Of a stretch of DNA of 64,000 bases, positions 1-8,515 are shown piece by piece (position 1 is the first letter of the stretch; every line of letters starts with the position of its first letter). Below the pieces are notes generated by a model. It had not been told where the DNA came from. It made no database searches and saw only the letters and a program-made list of their open reading frames with translations. Source of the DNA: Peptoniphilaceae bacterium (GTDB lineage: Bacteria; Bacillota; Clostridia; Tissierellales; Peptoniphilaceae); NCBI GenBank assembly GCA_910589545.1, contig CAJUSY010000048.1, positions 20,562-84,561 of the forward strand, read 5' to 3'. The position numbers were made by a program, and so were the translations under genes.

Positions 1-871
1 TTCCAGCAGCATTTATACATGGTCCAATAATAAAACCTAAACTATAAACATTAACTCCATTTTTAATTCCTGTCATATCTATTAAGCACTTTAATCCGTA
101 ATTATCAGTATTGTTGATTTCTTCTAAGCCTTTAGTTACAAAATATCTGTTCTCATCTTTTAAATCTACAATATCACAGACTGTCCCCATAGCTACATAT
201 TGAAGTAAATTCTCACATTCAAGCATTCCATATCCTTTTTTAATATTGATTGCTTGCATTAACTTATAAGCAACCCCTGCTCCGCATAAGCTCTTAAAAG
301 GATATTCACAGGATTGTTGTTGTGGATTAACTACAGCATCGGCATTCGGAATTATTTCTATACCATCTTTCTTTATCGTTTGGTGATGATCTGTAACAAT
401 TATTTTGATTCCTTTATCTCTTGCATAATCACATTGATCAATGGCGCTAATGCCATTGTCACATGTTATTATTAGGTCTATGTTATCTTTGATACATTTG
501 TCGATAATGTTAAAAGAAATTCCGTATCCATCAGTCATTCTATTTGGAATATCATAGGACAGCTTATCTGTAAAATAACCAAGACCATCTAATAATGTCA
601 TAGTCGATGAATTACCGTCTTGATCATAATCGCCCACAATCCTTATATTTTTACTATTTTCAATAGCGTCTATTACTATATCAACAGCCTTATCCATATC
701 TTTCATCAAAAAAGGATCATGATATGAGTTTTCGGCGCTAGGATTCAAAAATGTTTCAAAGTTTTTGATATCTCTATTTAATAAAATCTTAGCAATTAAT
801 GGATGAATATTGTATTTTTTTGATACTTCATTAAAATTATTTCCTCTATTATTTATTAACCATTTATTCAT
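1..871 (-). CDS. recJ: Single-stranded-DNA exonuclease RecJ (N-terminal part, cut by window edge)
   Basis: This is the first 290 or so residues of a DHH-family 5'-3' single-strand exonuclease, which acts in recombination and repair. The translation starts MNKWLINNRGNNF at an ATG preceded by GGAG. DHH-family motifs are visible: GDYDQDG (usual DYDADG), a CDNG motif, TDHH, and a GAGVAYKLMQ block. The Ala-to-Gln change in the first motif keeps all the metal-binding aspartates. The reading frame is open to the left edge, so the rest of the DHH/DHHA1 and OB regions lies outside. A terminator-like hairpin separates it from yajC upstream. Confidence 0.9.
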   Translation of the reverse strand, partial: MNKWLINNRGNNFNEVSKKYNIHPLIAKILLNRDIKNFETFLNPSAENSYHDPFLMKDMDKAVDIVIDAIENSKNIRIVGDYDQDGNSSTMTLLDGLGYFTDKLSYDIPNRMTDGYGISFNIIDKCIKDNIDLIITCDNGISAIDQCDYARDKGIKIIVTDHHQTIKKDGIEIIPNADAVVNPQQQSCEYPFKSLCGAGVAYKLMQAINIKKGYGMLECENLLQYVAMGTVCDIVDLKDENRYFVTKGLEEINNTDNYGLKCLIDMTGIKNGVNVYSLGFIIGPCINAAG

Positions 872-884
872 TTATTATCTCCAA

Positions 885-933
885 ATAAAAAAATGGATTT
901 ATAGCTCAAATTTAACATTTAAGCTATAACCCA
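885..933 (-). terminator. Probable rho-independent terminator after yajC
   Basis: Between the yajC stop and the recJ start, the minus strand holds an inverted repeat (TTATAGCT ... AGCTATAA, extended by TAAAT/ATTTG), followed by TTTTTTTA. The stem is AT-rich, so termination may be partial. Confidence 0.6.
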
Positions 934-937
934 ATTT

Positions 938-1258
938 TTATTTTTCTTCATTATCTTCTTTTTTATCAGCTTGTTTGCTTTCTGTTACTCTCGCTGATTT
1001 TACATTTGATGCAATAGCATTTTTAACAAATTCAAGTCTTGTTTTTTGTGTACCAGTTTCTAATATTACACTATCGTCAGTAACTGAAACTATTGTACCT
1101 TTAACTCCACCAATTGTAATTACTTCATCTCCAACTTTTATAGCGTTTCTCATATCCATTAATTCTTTTTGTTGCTTTTGTTGTGGACGAATCATCAAAA
1201 AATACATTACAGCAAAAAGAGCAATTAAAGGCAATAATGATGCTAACATTTTTGGCAT
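938..1258 (-). CDS. yajC: Preprotein translocase accessory subunit YajC
   Basis: A small (106 aa) single-pass membrane protein that associates with the SecYEG/SecDF translocase. The N-terminus has one hydrophobic helix (about residues 5-23, LASLLPLIALFAVMYFLMI), then the family's IRPQQKQQKE segment and a short domain containing GDEVITIGGVKG. The C-terminal tail is highly charged (KKEDNEEK). It is the last gene of ruvC-ruvA-ruvB-queA-tgt-yajC. The secD/secF genes that often follow yajC are not here; recJ is next. Confidence 0.93.
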   Translation of the reverse strand: MPKMLASLLPLIALFAVMYFLMIRPQQKQQKELMDMRNAIKVGDEVITIGGVKGTIVSVTDDSVILETGTQKTRLEFVKNAIASNVKSARVTESKQADKKEDNEEK

Positions 1259-1281
1259 AACAATCCTCCTTAAAAATTTAC

Positions 1282-2421
1282 TTATTTAATATTATCACAT
1301 TTTTGGTGATAATCATAACCATAATTTCTATAGAATTCATCTTTGAATTCCAGGTATCTATCTTCTTCTATCGATTTTCTAATATTTTCCATTAGATTTA
1401 TCAAAAATCTCAAATTGTGAATTGATAATAGCCTAGCTCCCAAGATTTCATCTACATTCAATAAATGTCTAATATAAGCTCTTGTGTGGTTTTTACATGC
1501 ATAACAATCACAGTTTTCATCAAGTGGTGAAAAATCATCTTTGTATTTTGCATTTTTAACTACTAATTTACCTTTTGATGTTAAAGCTGTACCATTGCGG
1601 GCAATTCTTGTAGGAAGAACACAATCACACATATCAATACCGTGTTCTACAGCTTCGAACAAATAATCTGGAGTTCCAACACCCATTAAATATCTAGGTT
1701 TGTTTTCAGGCATAAAATCAGTAGTAAAATCTAATAGATCTATCATCATATCTCTCGGTTCCCCAACTGATAACCCACCAACAGCATATCCTGGTAAATC
1801 AAAATCAATAGTATTCTTTGCTGAATACTCTCTTAAATCTTTGTACATACCACCTTGAATAATTCCAAACAAATTTTGCTTATCCGTGTTTTTGTGATAG
1901 TCTTTACATCTTTTAAGCCATCTTAAAGTTCTTTTCATAGAATCTTCAGTATATTCATAACTTGCTGGATATGGAACACATTCATCGAAAGCCATCATAA
2001 TATCGGATCCCAAATCATTTTGAATTTCCATTGACTTTTCTGGTGATATAAAATGTTTTGATCCATCAATATGACTTCTAAATTGAACCCCTTCTTCAGT
2101 AATTTTTCTTGTTTTGCTTAAACTAAAAACTTGGAATCCTCCACTGTCAGTTAGTATTGGTTTATCCCAATTCATGAATTTATGAAGTCCATCTGCTTTT
2201 CTTATAATTTCTTGTCCTGGTTTCAAATATAAATGGTAAGTATTAGACAATATTATTTGAGATACTATTGATTTTAATTCTTCATTGTTCATCGCTTTAA
2301 CAGTAGCTCTTGTGCCAACAGGCATAAATACAGGTGTCTTTATTACACCATGATTAGTTTCTATCGTTCCTGTTCTAGCTTTACATTGAGTTGACTTTTT
2401 TTCTAACGTAAATTTAAACAT
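1282..2421 (-). CDS. tgt: tRNA-guanine transglycosylase (queuosine pathway)
   Basis: Exchanges guanine-34 of GUN-anticodon tRNAs for the queuosine precursor preQ1. The catalytic Asp lies in TDSGGFQVFS (about residue 92), the substrate-specificity loop has GGLSVGE, and the zinc site is the C-x-C-x2-C plus His arrangement CDCYACKNH near residue 305. I chose the ATG at 2421 because GGAGGC sits just upstream of it. A start 12 bases earlier is possible but has no spacing for that site. It overlaps the queA stop by 8 bases, suggesting coupled translation. Length (379 aa) is typical. Confidence 0.96.
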   Translation of the reverse strand: MFKFTLEKKSTQCKARTGTIETNHGVIKTPVFMPVGTRATVKAMNNEELKSIVSQIILSNTYHLYLKPGQEIIRKADGLHKFMNWDKPILTDSGGFQVFSLSKTRKITEEGVQFRSHIDGSKHFISPEKSMEIQNDLGSDIMMAFDECVPYPASYEYTEDSMKRTLRWLKRCKDYHKNTDKQNLFGIIQGGMYKDLREYSAKNTIDFDLPGYAVGGLSVGEPRDMMIDLLDFTTDFMPENKPRYLMGVGTPDYLFEAVEHGIDMCDCVLPTRIARNGTALTSKGKLVVKNAKYKDDFSPLDENCDCYACKNHTRAYIRHLLNVDEILGARLLSIHNLRFLINLMENIRKSIEEDRYLEFKDEFYRNYGYDYHQKCDNIK

Positions 2422-3451
2422 TTTTGCCTCCATTTATAAACATGGCATCCCCAAAACTGAAAAATCTAAAATCATTTTGTTTTGCCTTTTCATAAGCATT
2501 AAAAATATAATCTTTTTTAGAAAAAGCACTTACTAACATCATCAGTGTAGACTTAGGTAAATGGAAGTTTGTTATTAAACTGTCTACAATATAGAATTCA
2601 AATCCTGGATAAATAAAAATATCTGTCCACCCACTTTCTGCTACAAGTTTTGAGTTATTATTGTGAGTTACACTCTCCAATGTCCTTACACTAGTAGTTC
2701 CAACAGCTATAATATTATGACCTAAACTTTTTTGACGGTTTATTATATCAACTGTTTCCTGACTAATACTATAATATTCAGAATGCATGTGATGGTCTTT
2801 AACATCATCTACTTTTACCGGTCTAAAAGTACCTAATCCTACATGTAAAGTCAAAAATACTACGTAAACTCCTTTTTCTTTAATTTTATCCAATAGCTCA
2901 TTGGTAAAATGTAATCCAGCTGTCGGAGCAGCAGCGCTTCCTTTATGTTTTGAATAAACTGTTTGATATCTTTCTTTATCGTCTAGTTTTTCTTTAATAT
3001 AAGGTGGAAGTGGCATATTTCCAAGTTCATCTAATCTTTCTTCAAATATTCCTTCATATTCAAATTTTATAATTCTTGAACCATCTTCTGTAATATCGAC
3101 AACTTTAGCACTTACACTATCAGAAAATTCAATAATTTGATTTAATTTCATTTTCTTTCCTGGTTTTACTAAACATTCCCATTTATCTTTGGTTTGTTGT
3201 AATAATAAAACCTCTATTTTTTCTTCTTTGTCTGGTCTATGGCCAAAAAGTCTTGCAGGAATAACTCTAGTATTATTACATACTAAAACATCACCCGGAT
3301 TTAAATAATCTATTATATTATAAAATTTCTTTATTTCTGTAGCACCATTGAATCTATCCATAACCATTAATTTAGATTCATCTCTTTTATCAAGAGGAGT
3401 TTGTGCTATAAATTTTTCATCTAATTCGTAATCAAAATCATCTGTGTTCAT
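2414..3451 (-). CDS. queA: S-adenosylmethionine:tRNA ribosyltransferase-isomerase
   Basis: Transfers and rearranges the ribosyl group of SAM onto preQ1-modified tRNA to form epoxyqueuosine, the step after Tgt. The protein begins MNTDDFDYELDEKFIAQTPL, typical of the family (FDYxLPxxxIAQxP), and contains SAAAPTAGLHFT and TTSVRTLES, both highly conserved. At 345 aa it is full length. An AGAGGTGA ribosome site precedes the ATG. It lies 9 bases after ruvB, and its stop overlaps the tgt start. Confidence 0.97.
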   Translation of the reverse strand: MNTDDFDYELDEKFIAQTPLDKRDESKLMVMDRFNGATEIKKFYNIIDYLNPGDVLVCNNTRVIPARLFGHRPDKEEKIEVLLLQQTKDKWECLVKPGKKMKLNQIIEFSDSVSAKVVDITEDGSRIIKFEYEGIFEERLDELGNMPLPPYIKEKLDDKERYQTVYSKHKGSAAAPTAGLHFTNELLDKIKEKGVYVVFLTLHVGLGTFRPVKVDDVKDHHMHSEYYSISQETVDIINRQKSLGHNIIAVGTTSVRTLESVTHNNNSKLVAESGWTDIFIYPGFEFYIVDSLITNFHLPKSTLMMLVSAFSKKDYIFNAYEKAKQNDFRFFSFGDAMFINGGKNV

Positions 3452-3460
3452 CTTATAAAA

Positions 3461-4468
3461 TCACCTCTTCTTAAGTATATTAAAATGCTTATATGCTTTT
3501 TCAGTGACAATTCTTCCTCTTGATGTTCTATTGATGAATCCTATTTGCAATAAATAAGGTTCATAAACATCTTCAATGGTTATTCTTTCTTCACCAGTGG
3601 CTGCGGCAATTGTATCAACACCAACAGGACCTCCATCAAAATTATTTATCATTGTCATAATTATCTTTCTATCTACATAATCGAGACCGCATTTATCAAC
3701 TTCTAATAAATTTAAACCACGATTACTAATTTCTTGTGTTATTGTTCCATCTGCTTTAACTTCAGCATAGTCTCTAACCCTTTTTAAAAGCCTATTGGCA
3801 ATTCTAGGAGTTCCTCTACTTCTTCTAGCAATTTCCAAAGCCCCCTCATCATCTATGCCAATTCCTAAAACTCCAGCGGATCTAGTTACGATTTTTTTAA
3901 GACTTTCAACATCATAAAGTTCCAAATTTAAAAGAACCCCAAATCTATCTCTAAGTGGACCAGTCAATTGACCTGATCTTGTTGTCGCTCCTATAAGTGT
4001 GAATTTTTCCAAATCAATTCTCAAACTTCTTGCAGAAGGTCCTTTTCCAACGATTATATCCAAAGCATAGTCTTCCATTGCAGGATATAGTATTTCTTCA
4101 ACAGAACGATTTATCCTATGAATTTCATCAATAAACAATACATCATCTCTTTGCAAATTAGTAAGAATACTAGCCAAATCCGATGGTTTTTCTATTGCAG
4201 GTCCACTTGTAACTCTTAAATTCACACCCATTTCATTAGCAATTATATGAGCTAAAGTAGTTTTTCCCAATCCGGGAGGTCCATATAAAAGAGCGTGATC
4301 TAATGGTTCATTTCTGTTTTTAGCTGCTTCGATAAAAATTGATAATTTATTTTTTACTTTACTTTGCCCAATATAATCGCTCATCCACTTTGGTCTTAAA
4401 TTAAAATCAATATCTTCATCAATTTTTGTAAAAGATGCTCCTACAATTCTATCATTTTTATCTTCCAT
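3461..4468 (-). CDS. ruvB: Holliday junction branch-migration helicase RuvB
   Basis: AAA+ motor of the RuvAB complex that drives branch migration of Holliday junctions. The Walker A motif GPPGLGKTT is at about residues 63-71, Walker B is in LFIDEIHR (about 112-118), the sensor GATTRSGQLTGPLRDRFG follows, and a C-terminal winged-helix region ends in TSRGRIVTEKAYKHF. At 335 aa it is normal for the family. It sits 8 bases after ruvA and is followed by queA, a common Firmicutes order. Confidence 0.98.
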   Translation of the reverse strand: MEDKNDRIVGASFTKIDEDIDFNLRPKWMSDYIGQSKVKNKLSIFIEAAKNRNEPLDHALLYGPPGLGKTTLAHIIANEMGVNLRVTSGPAIEKPSDLASILTNLQRDDVLFIDEIHRINRSVEEILYPAMEDYALDIIVGKGPSARSLRIDLEKFTLIGATTRSGQLTGPLRDRFGVLLNLELYDVESLKKIVTRSAGVLGIGIDDEGALEIARRSRGTPRIANRLLKRVRDYAEVKADGTITQEISNRGLNLLEVDKCGLDYVDRKIIMTMINNFDGGPVGVDTIAAATGEERITIEDVYEPYLLQIGFINRTSRGRIVTEKAYKHFNILKKR

Positions 4469-4476
4469 TATCTCAC

Positions 4477-5073
4477 CTACCTGCTACTATCCAAGCTTTT
4501 CATCGCTTTTTTCATTATATCTTCAATAGATAAATCTGAAATGTCCGTACTTTCAATAAAAGCATCCACATCATTTTTAAAATAACCAAGCTGTAATAAT
4601 GCTTCTCTTGCGAATTCTGAATCATTTGATTTTTTAACATCTTTGTGTATTGGTGTTTCAGATGGAATAAAATCTTTTTCAATTTTTTCTTTGAGTTCTA
4701 ATATAATCCTCGAAGCAGTTTTCTTACCTACTCCAGGAGCTTGGGTCAAAATCTTAATGTCATCAGATATTATCGCCGTTTTACATTCGTCAACAGTCAT
4801 TGTTGATAATATATTCATAGCATATTTAGGTCCAATTGATGTCACGTTAGTTAATAAGTTAAATAATTCTCGTTCTTTTTGTGAGGAAAAGCCGTATAGT
4901 ATACTTGCATCTTCTCTTTCTATGAATTCTGTATAAACTTTGTATTCATCAAATGCACTCACACTGTCCCTAAAAAAATCTGTTATAAAAATTTTATAAC
5001 CTATTTTATTATTTTCCAAAACTATGTAATTTTCGTGAACTTCTGTTATAACTCCAATAATATACGAATACAT
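4477..5073 (-). CDS. ruvA: Holliday junction DNA-binding subunit RuvA
   Basis: Tetrameric junction-binding partner of RuvB. The N-terminal OB fold starts MYSYIIGVITEVHENYIVLE. Two helix-hairpin-helix elements are recognisable (VTSIGPKYAMNILS and APGVGKKTASRIILELK), and a small C-terminal RuvB-contact domain ends the protein (ALLQLGY...). Length is 198 aa. It is 8 bases downstream of ruvC, so the three resolvasome subunits are encoded as one unit. Confidence 0.97.
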   Translation of the reverse strand: MYSYIIGVITEVHENYIVLENNKIGYKIFITDFFRDSVSAFDEYKVYTEFIEREDASILYGFSSQKERELFNLLTNVTSIGPKYAMNILSTMTVDECKTAIISDDIKILTQAPGVGKKTASRIILELKEKIEKDFIPSETPIHKDVKKSNDSEFAREALLQLGYFKNDVDAFIESTDISDLSIEDIMKKAMKSLDSSR

Positions 5074-5081
5074 ATTATCTC

Positions 5082-5576
5082 CTATTTCATCTCGTTAAGA
5101 TACTTAAACTTACTTCCAAAAATGTGGCATAATCCAACAGCAACAGCATCTGCTGCATCATCAGGTTTAGGTATTTCATTAAATTTTAAAATAGTTTTTA
5201 CAGTCTCTTGGACTTGTCTCTTGTCAGCTCTACCGTACCCTACAACTGCTTGTTTGATTTGAAGAGGTGTATATTCATATAGATTTAAATTTTTGTTAAT
5301 ACAACTTAAAATCTCTACACCTCTAGCTTGAGATACAGTTATTGCTGTTTTGACATTTTTATTAAAAAACAACTCTTCAAATGCGCAATCTTCTGGTTTA
5401 AATTCATCAATTATTTTATTCATTTCATTATAAATAAATGCTAATCTATCTGGAAGAGACGATTTTGAACTTGTAGTTATGCAACCATACTCAAGACATT
5501 TTATTTTATTATTATCATAATCTAATATCGAATATCCAACTATTGCTATACCAGGATCAATTCCTAAAACTCTCAT
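5082..5576 (-). CDS. ruvC: Crossover junction endodeoxyribonuclease RuvC
   Basis: Resolvase that cuts Holliday junctions prepared by RuvAB. The acidic active site is visible: D7 in MRVLGIDPG, a Glu in CAFEELFFNKN, and the paired aspartates of PDDAADAVAVG near the C-terminus. I place the start at the ATG giving MRVLGIDPG; a TTG two codons earlier is possible. The ribosome site is weak (GGGA about 11 bases upstream). It is the first gene of the ruv-queA-tgt-yajC unit, with a good promoter about 50 bases upstream. Confidence 0.96.
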   Translation of the reverse strand: MRVLGIDPGIAIVGYSILDYDNNKIKCLEYGCITTSSKSSLPDRLAFIYNEMNKIIDEFKPEDCAFEELFFNKNVKTAITVSQARGVEILSCINKNLNLYEYTPLQIKQAVVGYGRADKRQVQETVKTILKFNEIPKPDDAADAVAVGLCHIFGSKFKYLNEMK

Positions 5577-5621
5577 TAACAACCAAATCCCATTTCATAA
5601 TATTCTTTAACATATTTTTAT

Positions 5622-5650
5622 ATTATATCATAAAGATTTTGTCTTGTTAA
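5622..5650 (-). promoter_or_regulatory. Sigma-A-type promoter of the ruvC operon
   Basis: On the minus strand, TTAACA (5645-5650) and TATAAT (5622-5627) are separated by exactly 17 bases. Five of six -35 bases and all six -10 bases match the consensus. Predicted transcription starts near 5615, about 40 bases before ruvC. Confidence 0.75.
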
Positions 5651-5660
5651 TTTGCCCATA

Positions 5661-5669
5661 TGTTATAAT
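5661..5669 (+). promoter_or_regulatory. Extended -10 promoter of the plus-strand dehydrogenase/two-component block
   Basis: TGTTATAAT is an extended -10 element (TGn plus a perfect TATAAT) 22 bases before the dehydrogenase ATG. There is no good -35 at 17 bases. The start would lie near 5676, giving a leader of about 16 bases holding AAGGAG. It is divergent from the ruvC promoter. Confidence 0.65.
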
Positions 5670-5691
5670 ATAAATTGAAAAAGGAGAAAAA

Positions 5692-6429
5692 ATGAAGACA
5701 ATTTTAATAACTGGTGCTAGCGGTGGTATTGGAGAAGGTATTTGTAAAATGTTGGAAAATCATCCTGAATATAGAATCATTGTGCACTATTTTAATAACG
5801 AAATAAAAGCAAAAAATATTGTTGAAAATATCAGAAATAAAAATATAGATGCAATCTCTTATAAATGTGATTTAAGAAATTTTGATGAATGCAAAAATAT
5901 GTTTGATTCCATTAGAAAAAGATTCAATGGTGTAGATATCTTAATTAATAGCGCTGGAATTTCTATTGTAAAGCAATTTCAAGATATTGATGTTAATGAT
6001 TGGTATAATATGTTTGATGTTAATGTACATGGAACTTATCACATGTCTAAATTAGCCTTGGAAGATATGTTAGATAAAAAAGATGGAAATATAATCAATA
6101 TAAGTTCAATTTGGGGTATGATTGGTGGATCCATGGAGTCTTGTTATTCGGCAACTAAAGCTGCGATAATCGGACTCACTAAGTCACTAGCAAAAGAATA
6201 TGGTTATAGCAACATAAAAATCAACGCAATTGCACCAGGTGCTATTGATACAAATATGTTGTCCAATATTTCCAAAGATGACTTAGATTATGTAGTCGAA
6301 GAAACTCCAATGGGAAGACTAGGAACACCTGATGATATTGCTAATCTTGTAGAATTTTTAATATCTGATAAAAACTCATTTATGACAGGACAAATATTAA
6401 GTCCAAATGGAGGTTTTGTAATTGTTTAA
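5692..6429 (+). CDS. Short-chain dehydrogenase/reductase, YmfI-like (possible EF-P 5-aminopentanone reductase)
   Basis: A 245-aa Rossmann-fold reductase. Cofactor motif TGASGGIG is at residues 7-14, NSAG at 86-89, and the catalytic Ser139, Tyr152 and Lys156 lie in NISSIWG and YSATKAA. The C-terminus ends with TGQILSPNGGFVIV. From memory, the stretches SSIWG, YSATKAAIIGLTKSLAKE and IAPGAIDTNM resemble the clostridial YmfI group, which reduces the 5-aminopentanone on elongation factor P. A FabG-type 3-oxoacyl-ACP reductase is the alternative, but no fatty acid genes adjoin it. AAGGAG precedes the ATG. The response regulator downstream overlaps its end. Confidence 0.8.
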   Translation: MKTILITGASGGIGEGICKMLENHPEYRIIVHYFNNEIKAKNIVENIRNKNIDAISYKCDLRNFDECKNMFDSIRKRFNGVDILINSAGISIVKQFQDIDVNDWYNMFDVNVHGTYHMSKLALEDMLDKKDGNIINISSIWGMIGGSMESCYSATKAAIIGLTKSLAKEYGYSNIKINAIAPGAIDTNMLSNISKDDLDYVVEETPMGRLGTPDDIANLVEFLISDKNSFMTGQILSPNGGFVIV

Positions 6430-7141
6430 CGAAAATTTAAGTGATATAAATATTTTAATTGTAGAAGATGAGAAAAATATTGCTAATGCTGAAAAAAAAT
6501 ATTTAGAAGTTGAAGGATTTACTGTTGAACAAGCGTTTGATGGACAAGAAGCTATTGATATGATTAACAAAACAGATTATTCTTTAATTATTTTAGATTT
6601 GATGTTGCCAAAAATTAGCGGAGAAAAAGTTATGGAAATTATTAGATCAAAAACTGATATTCCTGTAATAATGGTTACAGCAAAAATTGATGAATCCGAA
6701 ATATTAGAAGGTTTGAAATTAGGAGCAGATGATTATATTACCAAACCATTTAGTCTTAAAATACTGGTTCAAAAAGTAAAAACTATCCTTAGAAGAGTTG
6801 AAAAACTTGGACTTCCAAAATCAGAAAAAATTTATTTTGATGATGGACGTGTAATTATATCTTTTGATGATAATACATTCATTAAAGATGGGGAAAACAT
6901 AAGTCTGACGAGCAACGAATTTCAAATAATTAAAACATTATTTTCTAATCCTAATAAAATATTTACAAGAGATGAAATAATAGAATTATCGTTTGGATAT
7001 GATTATGAAGCTTTTGATAGAGCTATAGATACACATATTAAAAATATTAGGCATAAAATCGAAGACAATCCGAAAAAACCTCGTTATATAAAGACAATTT
7101 ATGGAGTAGGCTATAAATTAGGTGTTTACGATGAAGCTTAA
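6422..7141 (+). CDS. OmpR/PhoB-family response regulator
   Basis: A 239-aa DNA-binding regulator. The receiver domain (about 10-125) has the acidic pair in VEDE, the phosphoacceptor Asp59 in LIILDLMLP, Thr86 in VMVTAK, and Lys108 in YITKPFS. A winged-helix domain follows (about 145-236; SLTSNEFQIIKTL, DTHIKNIRHKIE, YIKTIYGVGYK). The start is TTG, chosen because GGAGG lies 8 bases upstream and there is no suitable ATG. It overlaps the dehydrogenase stop by 8 bases and the kinase start by 11, implying coupled translation of all three genes. The target regulon is unknown. Confidence 0.93.
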   Translation: MFNENLSDINILIVEDEKNIANAEKKYLEVEGFTVEQAFDGQEAIDMINKTDYSLIILDLMLPKISGEKVMEIIRSKTDIPVIMVTAKIDESEILEGLKLGADDYITKPFSLKILVQKVKTILRRVEKLGLPKSEKIYFDDGRVIISFDDNTFIKDGENISLTSNEFQIIKTLFSNPNKIFTRDEIIELSFGYDYEAFDRAIDTHIKNIRHKIEDNPKKPRYIKTIYGVGYKLGVYDEA

Positions 7142-8480
7142 ATCTGAAATTTTATACGAATTTTTAAGGGCCGTTTTGTTTCCGATTTTATTGCTATCAT
7201 TAATTGCTGTTTTTATTTTTCAATCATCTTTTAAGAATTTCGTCAACTACGAAGAATTAAGCAGACAAAGTAAAATTGAACATTTGACGAAAAACTTATA
7301 CATGGACCAAAAAAAAGGATTAAGTAAAAAAAGCATTGATAAATATATGTGGTACTTAAGTGAACTAGATTTAGATGTATTTTTTTATGATAATAATGGT
7401 AAAAAATTATATTCTTTTAACGAAGGATTCGAACTAGCAAAGAAAACCCCCCTTTACAAGACGGTCGTAAAAGATGTTTATGATGATAACAATATTAAAT
7501 TAGGTCAAATAAAATACATTTACAGGATTGATAATAATTTTAAAGAAAGAAGCGAGATTTTTATAACTAATCTTTTTAGATTTATAATACTGGCATTGCT
7601 TTTTTCATATTTTACAAGTCTTATAATTTCAATTTATCTTTCACGTAAGATAACTAATCCAATTGAAGAATTAACATTAGCAACTGTTAATATAAGAAAA
7701 CAAAATTATGTTATGCCAAATATTAAAAGTAATATAGTTGAGGTGAATCAACTTTCAGAAAATATAAGCTACATGTCAAATTCATTAAAATCGCAAGAAT
7801 TTAATAGAAAACAATATGCACAAAATATCAGCCATGAATTAAGGACTCCACTTACAAACTTAAGAATCAATTTGGAATTAATTCAAGATGGTATCATAGA
7901 ATCAAATGAAGAAAATTTTAAAACACTGCTAAATGAAATTGACAGATTAACGAGTCTGATAAATCAGTTAAATAATACATTCAAAAAATCAACTCCAGAA
8001 ACTATTTATAATCCAGAAGTATTTAATCTTTCAGAATTTTTAAATGAAATATATAAATCAATGAAAACTCAATATGATAAATATGGGATTTTATTTGATA
8101 TTGAAATATCCGAGAAAATAGATATTAATACCGATAAGGAAAAATTAGCTAATATAATTATTAACCTATTATCTAATGCCCTTAAAGCTTGTAAAAAAGG
8201 TGACTCAGTTTTGTTGAGAGCAAGGCATATTAACAAAAAAATAGTAATTTCAGTCAAAGATACTGGTATCGGCATCAGTGAAGAAAACAAATCTAAAATT
8301 TTCGAAAGATTTTTCAGAGTTGATGATTGTAGAAACACAAAAGAAAATGGCTATGGATTGGGTTTATCTATCGTTAAAAATTATGCTGATATAATTGGAG
8401 CTGAAATATCAGTAAATTCAAAATTAAATTTGGGTACAGTTATGATGATTAATTTTGACGATAATATAATAGTATCATAA
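7131..8480 (+). CDS. Membrane sensor histidine kinase
   Basis: Partner of the response regulator just upstream. With the ATG at 7131 (AGGTG nearby; an in-frame GTG exists at 7122) it has 449 residues. Order: TM1 (about 13-31), an extracytoplasmic segment of about 115 residues, TM2 (about 148-171), HAMP (about 170-222), HisKA with His235 in ISHELRTPL, and a HATPase domain with NLLSNALKA, DTGIGIS, FFRVDD and GYGLGLSIV. The sensing segment matches no domain I recognise, and the signal is unknown. The gene ends in a hairpin shared with the oppositely oriented RNase P RNA gene. Confidence 0.93.
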   Translation: MKLKSEILYEFLRAVLFPILLLSLIAVFIFQSSFKNFVNYEELSRQSKIEHLTKNLYMDQKKGLSKKSIDKYMWYLSELDLDVFFYDNNGKKLYSFNEGFELAKKTPLYKTVVKDVYDDNNIKLGQIKYIYRIDNNFKERSEIFITNLFRFIILALLFSYFTSLIISIYLSRKITNPIEELTLATVNIRKQNYVMPNIKSNIVEVNQLSENISYMSNSLKSQEFNRKQYAQNISHELRTPLTNLRINLELIQDGIIESNEENFKTLLNEIDRLTSLINQLNNTFKKSTPETIYNPEVFNLSEFLNEIYKSMKTQYDKYGILFDIEISEKIDINTDKEKLANIIINLLSNALKACKKGDSVLLRARHINKKIVISVKDTGIGISEENKSKIFERFFRVDDCRNTKENGYGLGLSIVKNYADIIGAEISVNSKLNLGTVMMINFDDNIIVS

Positions 8481-8513
8481 AAAGCTTGGTAGTAATTTTC
8501 TACCAAGCTTTTT
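8479..8513. terminator. Bidirectional terminator between histidine kinase and rnpB
   Basis: A perfect 14-bp inverted repeat (AAAAAGCTTGGTAG / CTACCAAGCTTTTT) with a 7-base loop. The A/T ends give a U-tract on either transcript. It begins within the kinase TAA and lies just beyond the 3' end of rnpB, so it can end both converging transcripts. Confidence 0.85.
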
Positions 8514-8515
8514 AT

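Noticed and set aside
5577..5691. LexA-type SOS box before ruvC
   Set aside because: The divergent gap contains two promoters but no convincing GAAC-N4-GTTC style operator.
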